DNA from: Photobacterium sp. SKA34
GTDB lineage: Bacteria > Pseudomonadota > Gammaproteobacteria > Enterobacterales > Vibrionaceae
DNA: 64,000 bases
Direction of reading: 5' to 3'
Assembly (NCBI RefSeq): GCF_000153325.1
Contig: NZ_CH724142.1
Location: 156,157-220,156 of the forward strand
Positions 1-11,947 of the stretch are shown here, piece after piece. The position numbers and the translations under genes are program-made. The notes beneath the pieces are model-generated. The model searched no databases. It was not told the DNA's origin and saw nothing but the letters and a program-made list of their open reading frames with translations. Within the stretch, counting starts at the first letter, position 1; each line of letters opens with the position of its first letter.

Positions 1-1
1 A

Positions 2-862
2 TTACAACATGGTGATATTCATTCTACTGTGATGACGCAGTTAGTGAGCCTATATCCTTATTCAGGATGGGGAATGCAGCTATATATAAATCAGAATAAA
101 AATTGGGTTAGTGAAGGCTTGTCTAACATTGATTTAGACAGCATCAATGCAGATGCGCATTGTAGTGATTACTTTCGCATTAATAGTAACGATAAAGTGC
201 TGCAATGTTTCAAAATTGTAGATACGCATAGTGTAGTGTTGGGGATTATTGTGATGGAACATCCTAATATTGCACGAGATGACTATGAAATTATTTCGTT
301 ATTTATTCGTCAACTATCTGCTGAACTTGAAGGTCGATTGTTGAATGAAGAGTTGGAACGAAGTGCTATTACAGACCCATTAACGGGCCTCAGTAATCGT
401 AAAGCGTTCGATGTTGATCTTGATGAATGGATAAAAACCGCACATCGCTATCCAGAACAATACTTTGGCTTGTTTATGATCGATGTTAATGGCTTGAAGC
501 AAGCCAACGATGAATATGGTCATCATATGGGTGATCAGCTGTTAATCGAAACGGGTAGGCTTATTCAAAGTGTTTGCCGAAGTACCGACAAGGTATATCG
601 TCTGGGTGGAGATGAATATGCGATTATTATCAAAGGTGGTAATAATGAAGGCTGTGATAAGTTAACGTTGCGTTTACAGCAGTTACTTACAGATGAGCAT
701 TATGCGCGCTTATCTTCAGGAGAGAAAGTGGCTATTCATTTTGCTATGGGCTGTGCTAGTACTGAAAATGTTGATGCGTGTACGCTTTATCAAGTAGCTG
801 ACAAAGCAATGTATTTAGATAAAAAAGCATATTACGAACGAATTGGACAGACGCCAAGATAG
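2..862 (+). CDS. Diguanylate cyclase (GGDEF domain), 5' end outside window
   Basis: The frame is open to the left edge, so this is the C-terminal part of a longer protein; the first possible start in view is GTG at 29. Roughly the first 90 residues look like the end of a GAF-type sensory domain, then a helical linker leads into DPLTGLSNRKAF, the usual entry to a GGDEF domain. The catalytic loop reads RLGGDEYAII, so the active site is intact and the protein should make cyclic di-GMP from two GTP. No RxxD inhibitory site is obvious before the loop. The signal sensed cannot be told from this fragment. Confidence 0.85.
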   Translation, partial: LQHGDIHSTVMTQLVSLYPYSGWGMQLYINQNKNWVSEGLSNIDLDSINADAHCSDYFRINSNDKVLQCFKIVDTHSVVLGIIVMEHPNIARDDYEIISLFIRQLSAELEGRLLNEELERSAITDPLTGLSNRKAFDVDLDEWIKTAHRYPEQYFGLFMIDVNGLKQANDEYGHHMGDQLLIETGRLIQSVCRSTDKVYRLGGDEYAIIIKGGNNEGCDKLTLRLQQLLTDEHYARLSSGEKVAIHFAMGCASTENVDACTLYQVADKAMYLDKKAYYERIGQTPR

Positions 863-880
863 CTTAAGATCACTATCTTA

Positions 881-913
881 ATGAAAAGCCATAGTATAGC
901 TATGGCTTTTCAT
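881..913. terminator. Bidirectional terminator after the GGDEF gene
   Basis: A perfect 14-bp stem (881-894 with 900-913) with a 5-base loop and A/T tracts on both sides, 18 bases after the GGDEF stop. Confidence 0.8.
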
Positions 914-1011
914 AGCACTAAAATCAAAAATAAAACACTAGTAATAAAAGGCTTAGTAGATAACTGTTAAACCTTGTAGCAAGGATTCAGCAACCGCCAT
1001 GGAATGGTTAT

Positions 1012-1357
1012 ATGATACAAGCACAAAGTATTCACAGTTGGTTATGGCGATGGCATATTATCGCTGGAATGATATCGTTAAAATTGGTTCTTCATGTTTG
1101 GCATTAGTGTGATGACTGCAATATTAAGCCTAAGTGCTTTAATATCATATTGTCTGCGTAAACCGAAAAGGAGTTTAGGTTTACCGAAAGTTGCAGAAGA
1201 TAAGAAAGTAGGACTGTTACTATGGGGGGGAATAGTATTACTTGCTGTTACTTTACCTATGTTTGGTATTAGTCTTTTGATTATTTTGACGGTATCTTTA
1301 ATTAGAAGAGTAATGTACAAAACAAGGAAACTAACATCAGAAACGTCATTAAATTAA
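1012..1357 (+). pseudogene. Remnant of a PepSY-associated TM protein
   Basis: Two frames together resemble the two ends of a PepSY-TM (iron-uptake-associated) membrane protein. From ATG 1012 the first frame reads SIHSWLWRWHIIAGMIS, the typical amino-terminal helix, and reaches LHVWH before a TAG at 1105. The next frame (1094-1357) gives a hydrophobic segment, RKPKRSLGLPK, then WGGIVLLAVTLPMFGISLLI, which matches the family's C-terminal helices. The large middle with the PepSY domains is missing, so this is an internal deletion plus frameshift. Family assignment is by recognition of the pattern only. Confidence 0.55.
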
Positions 1358-1391
1358 GCCACGATAGCGGATTAATTAGTTATCGTGGCTT
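1356..1391. terminator. Terminator between PepSY remnant and SpoU gene
   Basis: Inverted repeat AAGCCACGATA/TATCGTGGCTT (1356-1366 and 1381-1391). It lies between two convergent genes and can serve both strands. Confidence 0.7.
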
Positions 1392-1406
1392 TCATTACTT
1401 ATCGCG

Positions 1407-1874
1407 TTATTTGTGATTTGAAAAGTTATCGCCTTTAGCTAAACGATCATAAAGAATCACATTAACGGCAGCGGCAAGGTTCATTGAGCCATTTGTCGGT
1501 ACATAAATTGTTTCACGACAAAAATCAGTAATTTCTTTTTTTAAGGTGCCGTCTTCAGGACCAAAGATATAGAAAGCACGTTTTGGGTGCTTGTAGTCAG
1601 GTAATGCTTTTGCACCTTCGATTAAATCAACAGCAACGGGTACACAACCGATAGGAATGATTTTCTTTAAGTCTTCAACACCTATTAGTGGTATATCAAG
1701 TGATGCTTTTTTTGTATCAGTACAAAACTGTGCGGCATGATCATAACGCGATCCCGTATAAAACACCGAGTTAACGCCATAACAGCCAGCTGCACGCATA
1801 ACAGACCCAACATTTTCAGGTGTTTTAGGATTAAATAGGCCAATACAAGAATAGCCTTGGCTTTTTTTGCTCAT
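1407..1874 (-). CDS. SpoU/TrmH-type RNA 2'-O-methyltransferase
   Basis: A 155-residue single-domain SPOUT protein. Visible family motifs are NPKTPENVGSVMRAAGCYG near the N-terminus (motif 1), IFGPEDG in the middle (motif 2, cofactor loop) and SMNLAAAVNVILYDRL at the C-terminus (motif 3), which together form the knotted SAM-binding site. The RNA substrate is not determinable from sequence. The gene is alone between two terminators. A clear paralogue lies at 56055-56567, sharing the same three motifs, so the window carries two members of this small family. Confidence 0.85.
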   Translation of the reverse strand: MSKKSQGYSCIGLFNPKTPENVGSVMRAAGCYGVNSVFYTGSRYDHAAQFCTDTKKASLDIPLIGVEDLKKIIPIGCVPVAVDLIEGAKALPDYKHPKRAFYIFGPEDGTLKKEITDFCRETIYVPTNGSMNLAAAVNVILYDRLAKGDNFSNHK

Positions 1875-1950
1875 ACTTCTATCTACTTTAAATTAAAGAT
1901 AAACAAGTGTTTAACAGATGCGAATTAGACATTTATTTGAAGCTAAAAAC

Positions 1951-1974
1951 AAAGCAGGTACTAATACCTGCTTT
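1951..1974. terminator. Terminator downstream of SEC-C gene
   Basis: AAAGCAGGTA/TACCTGCTTT stem with a CTAA loop. On the minus strand it follows the SEC-C gene and is flanked by A/T tracts. Confidence 0.8.
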
Positions 1975-1980
1975 TTGTTA

Positions 1981-2316
1981 TTACTTACCACAGCACTTTT
2001 TGTATTTTTTACCACTATCGCATGAACATGGGTCATTACGGTTGGGGGTCTTTTCAAAAACAGTCGTTTGGGGCTTACTTAAAATACCATCTAGCTCAGC
2101 AATATTTTCTGCAATGTCGGCGTTGATATTGATATTTGCAAACAGTTGGTTGTCATTAACTTGTTGCTGCACTTCTTGTTGACGCTTTTCGCTGTTAACA
2201 ATCAATGTTAGTGGGTTGGTTTCCGTGCCCAGTTTTGTTTCGCGTTTCGTATTGTAACCAAAGCTTTCATATTTTGGTTTCTTTTCGATACGACCTTTAA
2301 AGAAGAATTTAGACAT
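1981..2316 (-). CDS. SEC-C metal-binding motif protein, PBPRA1643 type
   Basis: A 111-residue protein starting [20 protein letters not shown] and ending in a SEC-C zinc-binding motif, [17 protein letters not shown], the same Cys-rich motif found at the SecA C-terminus. The central part is polar and probably helical. The overall pattern fits the PBPRA1643 family of SWIM/SEC-C proteins named after a Photobacterium profundum locus. Its function is unknown; binding of one zinc and possibly of nucleic acid or ribosomes is inferred from the motif. Confidence 0.8.
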   Translation of the reverse strand: MSKFFFKGRIEKKPKYESFGYNTKRETKLGTETNPLTLIVNSEKRQQEVQQQVNDNQLFANININADIAENIAELDGILSKPQTTVFEKTPNRNDPCSCDSGKKYKKCCGK

Positions 2317-2380
2317 GGGATAACCTATTTACCATGAATTAACCCAAACTATAATAATGGGTTAATCGTTACGAATAAAA

Positions 2381-2399
2381 AACCACCGCAAGGGTGGTT
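2381..2399 (-). terminator. Orphan minus-strand terminator-like hairpin
   Basis: AACCACC/GGTGGTT stem with a 5-base loop; read on the minus strand it is followed by six T residues. No minus-strand gene is seen between it and zwf, so what it ends is unclear (see findings). Confidence 0.5.
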
Positions 2400-2520
2400 G
2401 AAATTGCGGGCATAATAACCGTCATTAGTGAGCTTATCAATAGTAAGCAATATGGGTTATAAGGTGTTTTGGACGGCTAAGCGGGTGATAGAGCATGAAT
2501 GATAATGTGAATTGGTGAAC

Positions 2521-2536
2521 GTTTAAACGTTTGCGT
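2521..2536. promoter_or_regulatory. PurR/LacI-family-like operator
   Basis: On the minus strand the site reads ACGCAAACGTTTAAAC, matching the first twelve positions of the PurR consensus. It overlaps a perfect 14-bp palindrome AACGTTTAAACGTT (2519-2532). It lies about 370 bases before zwf and 200 bases before the SEC-C gene; its target is unknown. The rest of 2400-2907 shows no convincing gene. Confidence 0.3.
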
Positions 2537-2907
2537 CAGTCTGGGTATCTTTTAGATTGACGATCGTTTCTAATAAAGAAAATTGAAAGAAGAAACGGCG
2601 TTCAAAGGCTTAGCCTATTAGCATAATAGAAAATTTCGACTGGTACTGATAACAAATGTTGTTAACATAAGCCGTAATAATTTTCTGTATTAGTGATTTA
2701 TCGTTGTGTAGTCAGCGAGTTATGCATCTATTTGATGTTGATAGTCATTATGCTTTTTAACAAAATAATAAGGTATAACGAAATTTTTTATTTTTTTTCA
2801 AATTTTTTCGTAATGATTGAAAAAAATACGGCATAATAAGGCCCCGTTATACCAAGCAATAGATTGCTGTCGCAGGTCTGAAGATCTGAAATTAATGGGA
2901 AAATGAT

Positions 2908-4407
2908 ATGGTTCAACCAGAAAATAACTCAATTGTAATTTTTGGTGCGTCAGGCGACTTGACACACCGAAAGTTAATACCTGCGTTTTATCACCTTTAT
3001 GCTAATGGTTTATTGCCTGAAGATTTTGCAATTCTAGGGGTAAGTCGTACATCATATAGCGATCAAGAATTTCGTGATAAGTTAAAGCAATCTTTGACAG
3101 AAAATGAAAAAATCGATGAAGAAACATTGGTTAACTTTTGTCAGCACCTTTACTACCAAGCATTAAATACGTCTGATAAAGATGAATATGCAGTATTGAA
3201 AGAACGCTTAGACACATTCAAAGAAACGCATAATACCCAAGGTAATGCCGTTTTCTACCTCGCGACACCACCAAGCCTTTACGGCGTGATCCCTGAATGT
3301 CTAGCCGCGCATGGCCTAAATGATGAAACTGAAGGTTGGAAAAACCTGATTGTTGAAAAACCATTTGGTTATGATCTAGAGTCAGCGATCTCATTAGACA
3401 AGCAAATTCATGCTTGTTTCCAAGAACATCAAATCTACCGTATCGATCACTACCTAGGCAAAGAAACGGTGCAAAATCTTCTTGTATTCCGCTTTGCAAA
3501 CGGCATGTTTGAGCCGCTTTGGAATCGTAACTTTATTGATTACGTTGAAATCACTGCGTCTGAATCATTAGGCGTTGAAGATCGTGGTGGCTACTATGAC
3601 GGTGCAGGTGCTGTTCGAGATATGTTCCAAAACCATTTGCTGCAAGTATTAGCAATGGTCGGTATGGAATCTCCTGCTGCAATTAATGCTGATTCTATCC
3701 GTGATGAAGTGGTTAAAGTGATGCAAAGCTTTAAACCATTATCAGAAGATGATCTTAAAAATAACTTAGTGTTGGGTCAGTACACTGAATCAGATGCTCG
3801 TGGTAAGCATTTCTTAGGTTATCGCCAAGAACCAGGTGTAGCAGAAGACTCTCGTACTGAAACTTACGTTGGTATGAAGATGTTTATTCAAAACTGGCGT
3901 TGGAATGGTGTGCCATTCTACGTTCGTACAGGTAAACGACTACCAACGCGTGTGACGGAAGTGGTTATCCACTTTAAGAAAACACCGCACCCAGTCTTTG
4001 GTGAAAATGCACCTGAGAACAAGTTGATTATCCGTATTCAGCCTGATGAAGGGATTCTAATGAGCTTCGGTCTTAAAAAACCGGGGGCAGGTTTTGAATC
4101 TCAAGAAGTATCAATGGATTTCCATTACGACAAGCTTGAAGAAACTAATATGCTAACGGCATACGAACGCTTACTTCTTGACTGTATGAAGCAAGATGCA
4201 ACTTTGTTTGCACGTACAGATGCTGTTCGCGCTTGTTGGAAATTCGTTCAACCAATTCTTGAATACAAAGAAAACCCAGAGCACTTATTTGGTTATGCCG
4301 CAGGTACGTGGGGACCAAAACAAGCTGATGACTTACTTGCATCAAGTAATCGTGAGTGGCGTTTTCCTTGTAAGAATTTAGCAAACACTGACTATTGTGA
4401 GCTATAA
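2908..4407 (+). CDS. zwf: Glucose-6-phosphate 1-dehydrogenase
   Basis: First step of the oxidative pentose phosphate pathway: glucose-6-phosphate to 6-phosphogluconolactone with NADP reduction. The 499-residue protein has normal family length. The N-terminal Rossmann motif reads [13 protein letters not shown], and the substrate-binding/catalytic segment reads [13 protein letters not shown], with the active-site histidine. The start ATG at 2908 follows a weak GGGAAA ribosome site. It is first in a tight zwf-pgl-gnd operon, with 2 bases to pgl. The 590-base upstream region is AT-rich; no regulator site could be assigned with confidence. Confidence 0.97.
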   Translation: MVQPENNSIVIFGASGDLTHRKLIPAFYHLYANGLLPEDFAILGVSRTSYSDQEFRDKLKQSLTENEKIDEETLVNFCQHLYYQALNTSDKDEYAVLKERLDTFKETHNTQGNAVFYLATPPSLYGVIPECLAAHGLNDETEGWKNLIVEKPFGYDLESAISLDKQIHACFQEHQIYRIDHYLGKETVQNLLVFRFANGMFEPLWNRNFIDYVEITASESLGVEDRGGYYDGAGAVRDMFQNHLLQVLAMVGMESPAAINADSIRDEVVKVMQSFKPLSEDDLKNNLVLGQYTESDARGKHFLGYRQEPGVAEDSRTETYVGMKMFIQNWRWNGVPFYVRTGKRLPTRVTEVVIHFKKTPHPVFGENAPENKLIIRIQPDEGILMSFGLKKPGAGFESQEVSMDFHYDKLEETNMLTAYERLLLDCMKQDATLFARTDAVRACWKFVQPILEYKENPEHLFGYAAGTWGPKQADDLLASSNREWRFPCKNLANTDYCEL

Positions 4408-4409
4408 GC

Positions 4410-5135
4410 ATGATTAATTATCGCGTATTTGAAACACCGCAGGATGTTGTCGTTTCATTAGCTGACACCATGATAGCAATGAGCAAACAGGTGAAGCCTG
4501 TCCATATATCGCTTTCTGGTGGTAGTACACCAAAACTGTTGTTTAAAACATTATCGCAAGCACCTTATGTGAAAGATGTTAATTGGAGCAATTTACACTT
4601 TTGGTGGGGTGATGAGCGTTGTGTTGAGCCAACCGATCCGGAAAGTAATTTCGGTGAAGCGAATGAACTATTGTTCCATCAAATCGATATTCCAGCCGGT
4701 AATATTCACCGTATTAAGGGTGAAGATGATCCTGCTGTAGAAGTGGTTCGATTTGCAGAGGAAATGGATGCAGAAATTCCACATAAAAATGGGTTGCCTG
4801 CATTTGATTGGATTTTATTGGGTATGGGAACTGATGGGCATACTGCATCATTATTCCCAAACCAAACAGACTTTGACGATTCTGAGCTTTCTGTGATTGC
4901 AACACATCCAGATAGTGGTCAAAAACGCATTTCAAAAACAGCGCGCTTACTTGAAAATGCGGATCGTATTACCTACCTCGTGCTAGGTGAGAGCAAAGCT
5001 GAAGTATTACAAGAAATTAATAATACACCTGCAGAAGTTCTAGCTTATCCTGCAGCGAAAATTAAAGCCGTAAATGGCAAAACAGAATGGTTTTTAGATT
5101 CAGCAGCAGCAAAACTGCTGGCGCAAGGAGAATAA
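4410..5135 (+). CDS. pgl: 6-phosphogluconolactonase
   Basis: Hydrolyses 6-phosphogluconolactone to 6-phosphogluconate in the cytoplasm. The 241-residue protein is DevB/SOL type: HISLSGGSTPKLLF near the N-terminus binds the phosphate, WGDERCV follows, and GMGTDGHTASLFP carries the catalytic histidine region. It begins 2 bases after zwf and ends 1 base before gnd, so the three enzymes are very likely translated from one message in pathway order. Confidence 0.96.
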   Translation: MINYRVFETPQDVVVSLADTMIAMSKQVKPVHISLSGGSTPKLLFKTLSQAPYVKDVNWSNLHFWWGDERCVEPTDPESNFGEANELLFHQIDIPAGNIHRIKGEDDPAVEVVRFAEEMDAEIPHKNGLPAFDWILLGMGTDGHTASLFPNQTDFDDSELSVIATHPDSGQKRISKTARLLENADRITYLVLGESKAEVLQEINNTPAEVLAYPAAKIKAVNGKTEWFLDSAAAKLLAQGE

Positions 5136-5136
5136 T

Positions 5137-6585
5137 ATGAAAGGCGATATCGGCGTAATTGGCTTGGCAGTAATGGGCCAAAACCTGATCCTAAACATGA
5201 ATGACCACGGCTTTAACGTTGTAGCTTACAACCGTACAGTAGCGAAAGTGGAAGAATTCCTTGAAGGTCCAGCAAAAGGTACAAATATCATTGGCGCAAC
5301 GTCTCTTGAAGATCTTGTTGCTAAGTTAGAAGCACCACGTAAAGTGATGCTAATGGTGCGTGCTGGTGACGTTGTTGATGCGTTCATTGATCAACTCATT
5401 CCACTATTAGACGAAGGCGACATCATTATCGATGGTGGTAATACTAACTACCCAGATACTAACCGTCGCGTAGCGCATTGTCGTGAGAAAGGTATCTACT
5501 TCATCGGTACTGGTGTATCAGGTGGTGAAGAAGGTGCACGTTTTGGTCCTTCGATCATGCCTGGCGGTGCACCTGAAGCTTGGGAAGCGGTTAAGCCAAT
5601 TTTCCAAGGTATCTCTGCAAAAACTGACGCTGGTGAGCCTTGTTGTGACTGGGTTGGTAACGACGGTGCTGGCCACTTTGTTAAGATGGTTCATAACGGC
5701 ATTGAATACGGTGACATGCAGCTTATCACTGAAGCATACCAGTTCATGAAAGATGGTCTAGGTATGAGTGCTGATGAGATGCAGGCAGTATTCGCTGACT
5801 GGAATAAAACTGAGCTAGACAGCTACCTAGTTGAAATTACAGCTGATATCCTTGGCTACAAAGATGAAGATGGTGAAGCACTAGTTGAGAAGATCCTAGA
5901 CACTGCTGGCCAAAAAGGTACGGGTAAGTGGACTGGTATCAACGCACTAGACCTAGGTATTCCACTAACGCTTATCTCTGAGTCTGTATTCTCTCGTTGC
6001 CTATCTGCACTGAAAGACCAACGTGTTGAAGCTGCAACTTTATTCGGTAAGACAATCACGCCAGTTGAAGGTGATAAGCAAGAGTGGGTTGATGCACTAC
6101 GTCAAGCACTACTAGCATCTAAGATCATTTCTTACGCGCAAGGTTTCATGCTAATGCGTGAAGCATCGAACGAAAACGGTTGGGATCTAAACTACGGTAA
6201 CGTAGCACTAATGTGGCGTGGTGGCTGTATTATCCGTTCTGCATTCCTAAGTAATATCCGTGATGCGTACGAAGCAAACCCAGACATCGCGTTCTTAGGT
6301 TCTGATGAGTACTTTAAAAACATCCTACAAAGCAGCTTAGCAGCATGGCGTAAAGTAGCAGCTAAATCTCTAGAGTCTGGTATCCCAATGCCATGTACGA
6401 TTTCTGCGCTATCTTTCCTAGACGGCTTCACAACGGCACGTCTACCAGCTAACTTGCTTCAAGCTCAACGTGATTACTTCGGTGCTCACACTTATGAGCG
6501 TACTGACCGTCCACGTGGTGAATTCTTTCATACAAATTGGACTGGTACCGGCGGTAACACTGCTTCTACTACTTACGACGTTTAA
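5137..6585 (+). CDS. gnd: 6-phosphogluconate dehydrogenase, decarboxylating
   Basis: Converts 6-phosphogluconate to ribulose-5-phosphate and CO2 with NADP. The 482-residue protein is full length: the Rossmann motif GLAVMGQNL is at the N-terminus, IIDGGNTNYPDT and GTGVSGGEEGARFGPSIMPGG (shortened here to the part around GVSGGEEGAR) form the substrate site, and KMVHNGIEYGDMQ carries the catalytic lysine. Codon use is more biased than in its neighbours (many CTA/GGT/CGT codons), which suggests high expression. Preceded by the ribosome site AAGGAG at the end of pgl. Confidence 0.97.
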   Translation: MKGDIGVIGLAVMGQNLILNMNDHGFNVVAYNRTVAKVEEFLEGPAKGTNIIGATSLEDLVAKLEAPRKVMLMVRAGDVVDAFIDQLIPLLDEGDIIIDGGNTNYPDTNRRVAHCREKGIYFIGTGVSGGEEGARFGPSIMPGGAPEAWEAVKPIFQGISAKTDAGEPCCDWVGNDGAGHFVKMVHNGIEYGDMQLITEAYQFMKDGLGMSADEMQAVFADWNKTELDSYLVEITADILGYKDEDGEALVEKILDTAGQKGTGKWTGINALDLGIPLTLISESVFSRCLSALKDQRVEAATLFGKTITPVEGDKQEWVDALRQALLASKIISYAQGFMLMREASNENGWDLNYGNVALMWRGGCIIRSAFLSNIRDAYEANPDIAFLGSDEYFKNILQSSLAAWRKVAAKSLESGIPMPCTISALSFLDGFTTARLPANLLQAQRDYFGAHTYERTDRPRGEFFHTNWTGTGGNTASTTYDV

Positions 6586-6608
6586 TATCTAAACGCATTA
6601 ATTACACT

Positions 6609-6635
6609 AAGCCATCGTTCGCGGTGGCTTTTTTA
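6609..6635 (+). terminator. Terminator of zwf-pgl-gnd
   Basis: AAGCCA...TGGCTT stem followed by TTTTTTATTT, 24 bases after the gnd stop. Confidence 0.8.
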
Positions 6636-6741
6636 TTTCTAGTATTTTCTATTTAAAGAATAAGAATAGCGGATAACCGTTATCTAATAAAAAGAAGAGG
6701 TATGTGAAAAATTAAAGTTTTACCGAGTTTAAGAGTAAAAA

Positions 6742-6771
6742 AAGCCCTAACAATGTTTAATGTTAGGGCTT
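6742..6771 (-). terminator. Terminator of torC-torA
   Basis: AAGCCCTAACA/TGTTAGGGCTT stem; on the minus strand it is followed by a run of T. It sits 25 bases past the torA stop. Confidence 0.85.
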
Positions 6772-6796
6772 AATATTATTCAGGTACTACTGGTAA

Positions 6797-9265
6797 TTAG
6801 CTTACTTCAATTGGACCACCGAAGGAGGTTACTGGTGGCAGTTCACCTTTAAACTTCTCGAAGTTCACAATACACGTTTGTGCGCTCGTAGCCTGCGCAA
6901 GTTCAGATGATGGAATATCTATAGTAAGAGTGTTTGGATCACCATAGGTATCTATCGCACCAATTTTCTCGTTGAGAGGGCCGTACCATGCACCTTCTTC
7001 GATACGTACAACACCGCGAGGATAGCTGTCAGTAAGCACTGCTCCTGCTAATAGCTGACCACGGTCGTTAAATACACGTACCACGTCACCATCTTTAACG
7101 CCTTTTTCAGCCGCATCTTGTGGGTTAATGTAAACAGGCTCACGACCTTGGACAGTGTAAGTTGCACGGAACTCTTCCGATTCACACATTTGTGAGTGCA
7201 AACGCTTATCTGGGTGACAAGATTGCAGCCAGAATGGGTGTTTATCAGAACCTGGACCACCGTGAGAACGTTCTGTTTTTTCGAACCACATTGGGTGCTC
7301 TTGACAGTGTTCGTATTTGTAACGACCAATCTTACGGCTGGTGATTTCAATAAAGCCTGATGGTGTACCTAGAGCGTTAATTTCAGGATCTTGACGGAAG
7401 TCAGCATGACGTACCCAAGGTTGGCCTGTACCAAAATCTAAGAAACCTTGTTTCCAGAATACATCAAACTCAGGCATATCAAACTTACCCTTGTTCGCTT
7501 TACGACAATCATTATAAAGCATACTAACCCATTGCATTTCATCCATACCACGGGTGTATTCATTGTTTTTACCAAAGCGACGTGTCAGCTCAGTAAAGAT
7601 CTCAAAGTCAGTTTTAGATTGGTAAAGCGGATCAACCAGTTTATGCATAGCCAGTAAACCACGACCGCTGTATGAGCCCATGACATCAATATCATTTCGT
7701 TCAAACTGGGTACATGCTGGAAGCACAATATCTGAGAAACGACAGGTTGCTGTCCAAGCAAAATCAATCGTAACAACGGTTTGTAGTTTTTGGAACGCTT
7801 TCTTCATGCGGTTACGATCTTGGTGGTGATGCCAAGGGTTGTTACCACTGATCACCATCATTTTGTAATCAGGAAGAATAACTTTTGAACCATTGTATTT
7901 AATTTCTTTGCCTGGCTCTAAAATACAGTCAACGAAACGTGCAACAGGGATAGTGCGGCTGTAACCGTTAAAATCATTGTTATCCCATTTCGGCTTTTGA
8001 CCTTCATCGACGTTACGAGGGAAGCCACCTGGTGCAGCAAAGCCTGTTGAAGGTACACCGATACCAGAGTAGTGGTGACCATACGAAATACCACCACCAG
8101 GTAGACCAATTTGACCAACCATAGCGGCAATAACCGCACCCATCCAGTATGGCTGCTCACCGTGCTCTTGACGTTGAATACACCAACCAAACAGAATTTG
8201 AGTACGCTCTTTAACCAGCATACGGGCAAAATCTTTAATTTGATCGGTTGGTACGCCACAGATCTCAGCAGCCCATTCAGGCGTTTTCTCAATCTTGTCT
8301 TTGGTTTCGCCTTTTACGTAACCAATGAACTCATCGAAACCAAGGCAGTACATCTTGATGAACTCTTTATCGTAAAGGTTCTCGTTGTACAGGGTATGCG
8401 CCACACCTAACATAAATGCCACATCGGTTTGTGGATTAATGTATAGGTGTTTGTTGTTTAGGTAACGTTGGGTCTTGTTCTTAACCGGATCGACAGAGAT
8501 CACATTGATCTCACCGTTATCGACTTTCTCTTTCAGTTTCGCTAAGTATGGGAAAGATTCATGGGTTTCACAGTTCCAACCTACCTGCAGGTTTTTCACC
8601 GGATCATTTGCCCATAGCACCACATTTTTACTGTGATCAAGGATCTCAGACCAAGAAGTACCTTGTGCGTAAACTTCTGTTGAGCCAAGCACGTATGGCA
8701 TGATGGTTTGACCAGCACCTGTTGAGTAGTCGCCTACTTTGGTGATGTAGTTACCATGCATACCTACAGCACGTTGCATGTGGCTGGTACAGCTGTGGAA
8801 CTGACCCGTTTGACGCCAGCCAGTTTGACCTGCATGTAATGCCCATGGACCGTAATCTTTTTGAACACGTTCCAGTTCACGATAGAACAAATCTAATGCT
8901 TCATCCCATGTCACACGGATGAAACGGTTATTACCGCGAGTCTCACCACTAAATTTATGTTTCTTAAGCCAATCTAAACGCACCATAGGGTAGCGTACAC
9001 GAGATGGATTGTAGATTACGCCTTTGATGCCTTTTAGCATCTCTGTTGGGTTCTTATCTATTTCAATCGCTTCGATTTCTTGTACTTTACCGGCATAGAT
9101 ATGGGCGCGGAATGCGCCCCAGTGTGAGCCGGAGTAGCGCCATGTACCTTGACCAATTTGATCGTCTGCAAACACTTTTGATGATGCGAGTAGGCTAGGA
9201 CCGATAACAGAAGCAGCACTTGTTGTTGCAAGGCCTTTAAGAAAACTTCTTCTTGATACAGACAT
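6797..9265 (-). CDS. torA: Trimethylamine-N-oxide reductase, catalytic subunit
   Basis: Periplasmic molybdenum enzyme that reduces TMAO to trimethylamine as terminal respiratory acceptor. The 822-residue precursor starts with a Tat signal ([17 protein letters not shown]) ending near SSKVFA. The body is a bis-MGD oxidoreductase of the DMSO-reductase family without an N-terminal iron-sulfur Cys motif; [18 protein letters not shown] and [16 protein letters not shown] are typical cofactor-binding stretches. It lies 23 bases after torC, from which it should receive electrons. No chaperone torD or torTSR sensor genes are in the window. Its promoter now lies beyond an insertion sequence. Confidence 0.95.
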   Translation of the reverse strand: MSVSRRSFLKGLATTSAASVIGPSLLASSKVFADDQIGQGTWRYSGSHWGAFRAHIYAGKVQEIEAIEIDKNPTEMLKGIKGVIYNPSRVRYPMVRLDWLKKHKFSGETRGNNRFIRVTWDEALDLFYRELERVQKDYGPWALHAGQTGWRQTGQFHSCTSHMQRAVGMHGNYITKVGDYSTGAGQTIMPYVLGSTEVYAQGTSWSEILDHSKNVVLWANDPVKNLQVGWNCETHESFPYLAKLKEKVDNGEINVISVDPVKNKTQRYLNNKHLYINPQTDVAFMLGVAHTLYNENLYDKEFIKMYCLGFDEFIGYVKGETKDKIEKTPEWAAEICGVPTDQIKDFARMLVKERTQILFGWCIQRQEHGEQPYWMGAVIAAMVGQIGLPGGGISYGHHYSGIGVPSTGFAAPGGFPRNVDEGQKPKWDNNDFNGYSRTIPVARFVDCILEPGKEIKYNGSKVILPDYKMMVISGNNPWHHHQDRNRMKKAFQKLQTVVTIDFAWTATCRFSDIVLPACTQFERNDIDVMGSYSGRGLLAMHKLVDPLYQSKTDFEIFTELTRRFGKNNEYTRGMDEMQWVSMLYNDCRKANKGKFDMPEFDVFWKQGFLDFGTGQPWVRHADFRQDPEINALGTPSGFIEITSRKIGRYKYEHCQEHPMWFEKTERSHGGPGSDKHPFWLQSCHPDKRLHSQMCESEEFRATYTVQGREPVYINPQDAAEKGVKDGDVVRVFNDRGQLLAGAVLTDSYPRGVVRIEEGAWYGPLNEKIGAIDTYGDPNTLTIDIPSSELAQATSAQTCIVNFEKFKGELPPVTSFGGPIEVS

Positions 9266-9288
9266 ATTTATTTTAACTCCATCAATAC

Positions 9289-10467
9289 TTAGTGCTGTGC
9301 GTCAGAAAAATCAGAAGAATGTTTCTGAAGGTATTTACGCACGACAGCTTCACTATCACGGTCAAAGTTAACGAACGCTAACATACCGTTGAACATTCCA
9401 GGCCAAGTATTGGCATCGAAGTGGCTTTCAGCAGGTTGGGTATGACAAACTGAACAGTTAGTGGTGTAAGCTGATTTCGCTTTTTCCCAAACTGGTGTGA
9501 TGTCATTAACAAGCGAGTCTTTTGGCATCCATACTTTTGCTGTTACACGTTGCCAAGGAAGGCCTGTTAAGTCATCAACTTTCTCTTCGTATTTATCGAC
9601 AACCTTGTCGTTTTGCGCTGATTCTTTTAGAAGCGATGCAACAGGAATATTCATACCGAAGTCTTCTTGAATAACTCGGCCATAGCCCTTGTCTTTACGC
9701 CAGCCTGCAATTTCAACTTCAACTGCGTTGTCAGTTTCATCGATAACTTTTACGCCAGAAGCAGGGTTTAAAAGGCCGGCTTCTACTTTCATGTCTTTAT
9801 CTTCATAAACAGGAAGGAAACGCACGCTATAAACTTCTTCGCCTTTGTTGTACTTAGTGTCGTGAGATAGCTGTACTAACTCAGATATCATGCCACCACT
9901 GGTATCCATATCTTTCGGTAGGTGGTGAGCAATACCTTTGTGACAATCCACACAGCTTTGATCACGCTCTGCTGCGTTCTTCATTTGAACGCGAGCAATA
10001 GGAGACATCTTAGTGAAGTCCATGCCTTTATAGTCATGGCAGTCTCTACATTCTTGAGATCCATTAGCTTTAAAGCGTTCCCACTCGTGTTGAGCCAGAA
10101 CAATACGGCGGTCTTCAAATTTTTCAGGAGTATCAATGAAGCCGGCCATGTGGGCGAAGACTTCTTTACTTGCTTGAACTTTACGCGCGATTTTATCTGT
10201 CCAGTCATGCGGAACGTGACAGTCAGGACAGGTTGCACGAACACCAGAACGGTTTTTGTCATGAATAGTGTTTGCGTATTCAGGAGCAAAGTTTTCAGCG
10301 TGACAACCAACACAGAACTCTTCAGTATTGGTTGCTTCTAGTGCAGTATTAAAACCACCCCAGAAAATAACGCCAGCAATAAAGCCGCCAAGGGTGAGTA
10401 CACCTAGGCTAATATGAACGCTTGGACGTGATAGAGTCTGCCAAGCTTTAAGCAAAAATGATTTCAT
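9289..10467 (-). CDS. torC: Pentahaem c-type cytochrome of TMAO respiration
   Basis: A 392-residue NapC/NirT-family membrane-anchored cytochrome passing electrons from menaquinol to TorA. One N-terminal membrane helix (about residues 15-40) precedes four haem motifs, CVGCH, CPDCH, CRDCH and CVDCH; a fifth, CSVCH, sits near residue 355 in the C-terminal domain that is specific to TorC. Upstream on the minus strand lie 58 bases of the old torE end and then an inserted IS, so transcription from the original torE promoter has to cross about 1.26 kb of IS DNA. Confidence 0.94.
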   Translation of the reverse strand: MKSFLLKAWQTLSRPSVHISLGVLTLGGFIAGVIFWGGFNTALEATNTEEFCVGCHAENFAPEYANTIHDKNRSGVRATCPDCHVPHDWTDKIARKVQASKEVFAHMAGFIDTPEKFEDRRIVLAQHEWERFKANGSQECRDCHDYKGMDFTKMSPIARVQMKNAAERDQSCVDCHKGIAHHLPKDMDTSGGMISELVQLSHDTKYNKGEEVYSVRFLPVYEDKDMKVEAGLLNPASGVKVIDETDNAVEVEIAGWRKDKGYGRVIQEDFGMNIPVASLLKESAQNDKVVDKYEEKVDDLTGLPWQRVTAKVWMPKDSLVNDITPVWEKAKSAYTTNCSVCHTQPAESHFDANTWPGMFNGMLAFVNFDRDSEAVVRKYLQKHSSDFSDAQH

Positions 10468-10597
10468 TATAGATTCTCTTATATGATGCTAACGGTGATT
10501 AATTAGGGATTAACCGCCATGTCCTTGTAGTGGCATAGTGAATTTGGTCACTTAGTTAGAGGTGATATCATCACTTCATACGTTAACAGGTGACACT

Positions 10598-11947
<1,350 letters not shown>

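Noticed and set aside
2780-2860. Possible HexR site before zwf
   Set aside because: The region is too AT-rich to separate a HexR palindrome from chance, and no clear TGTAAT/ATTACA pair was found.
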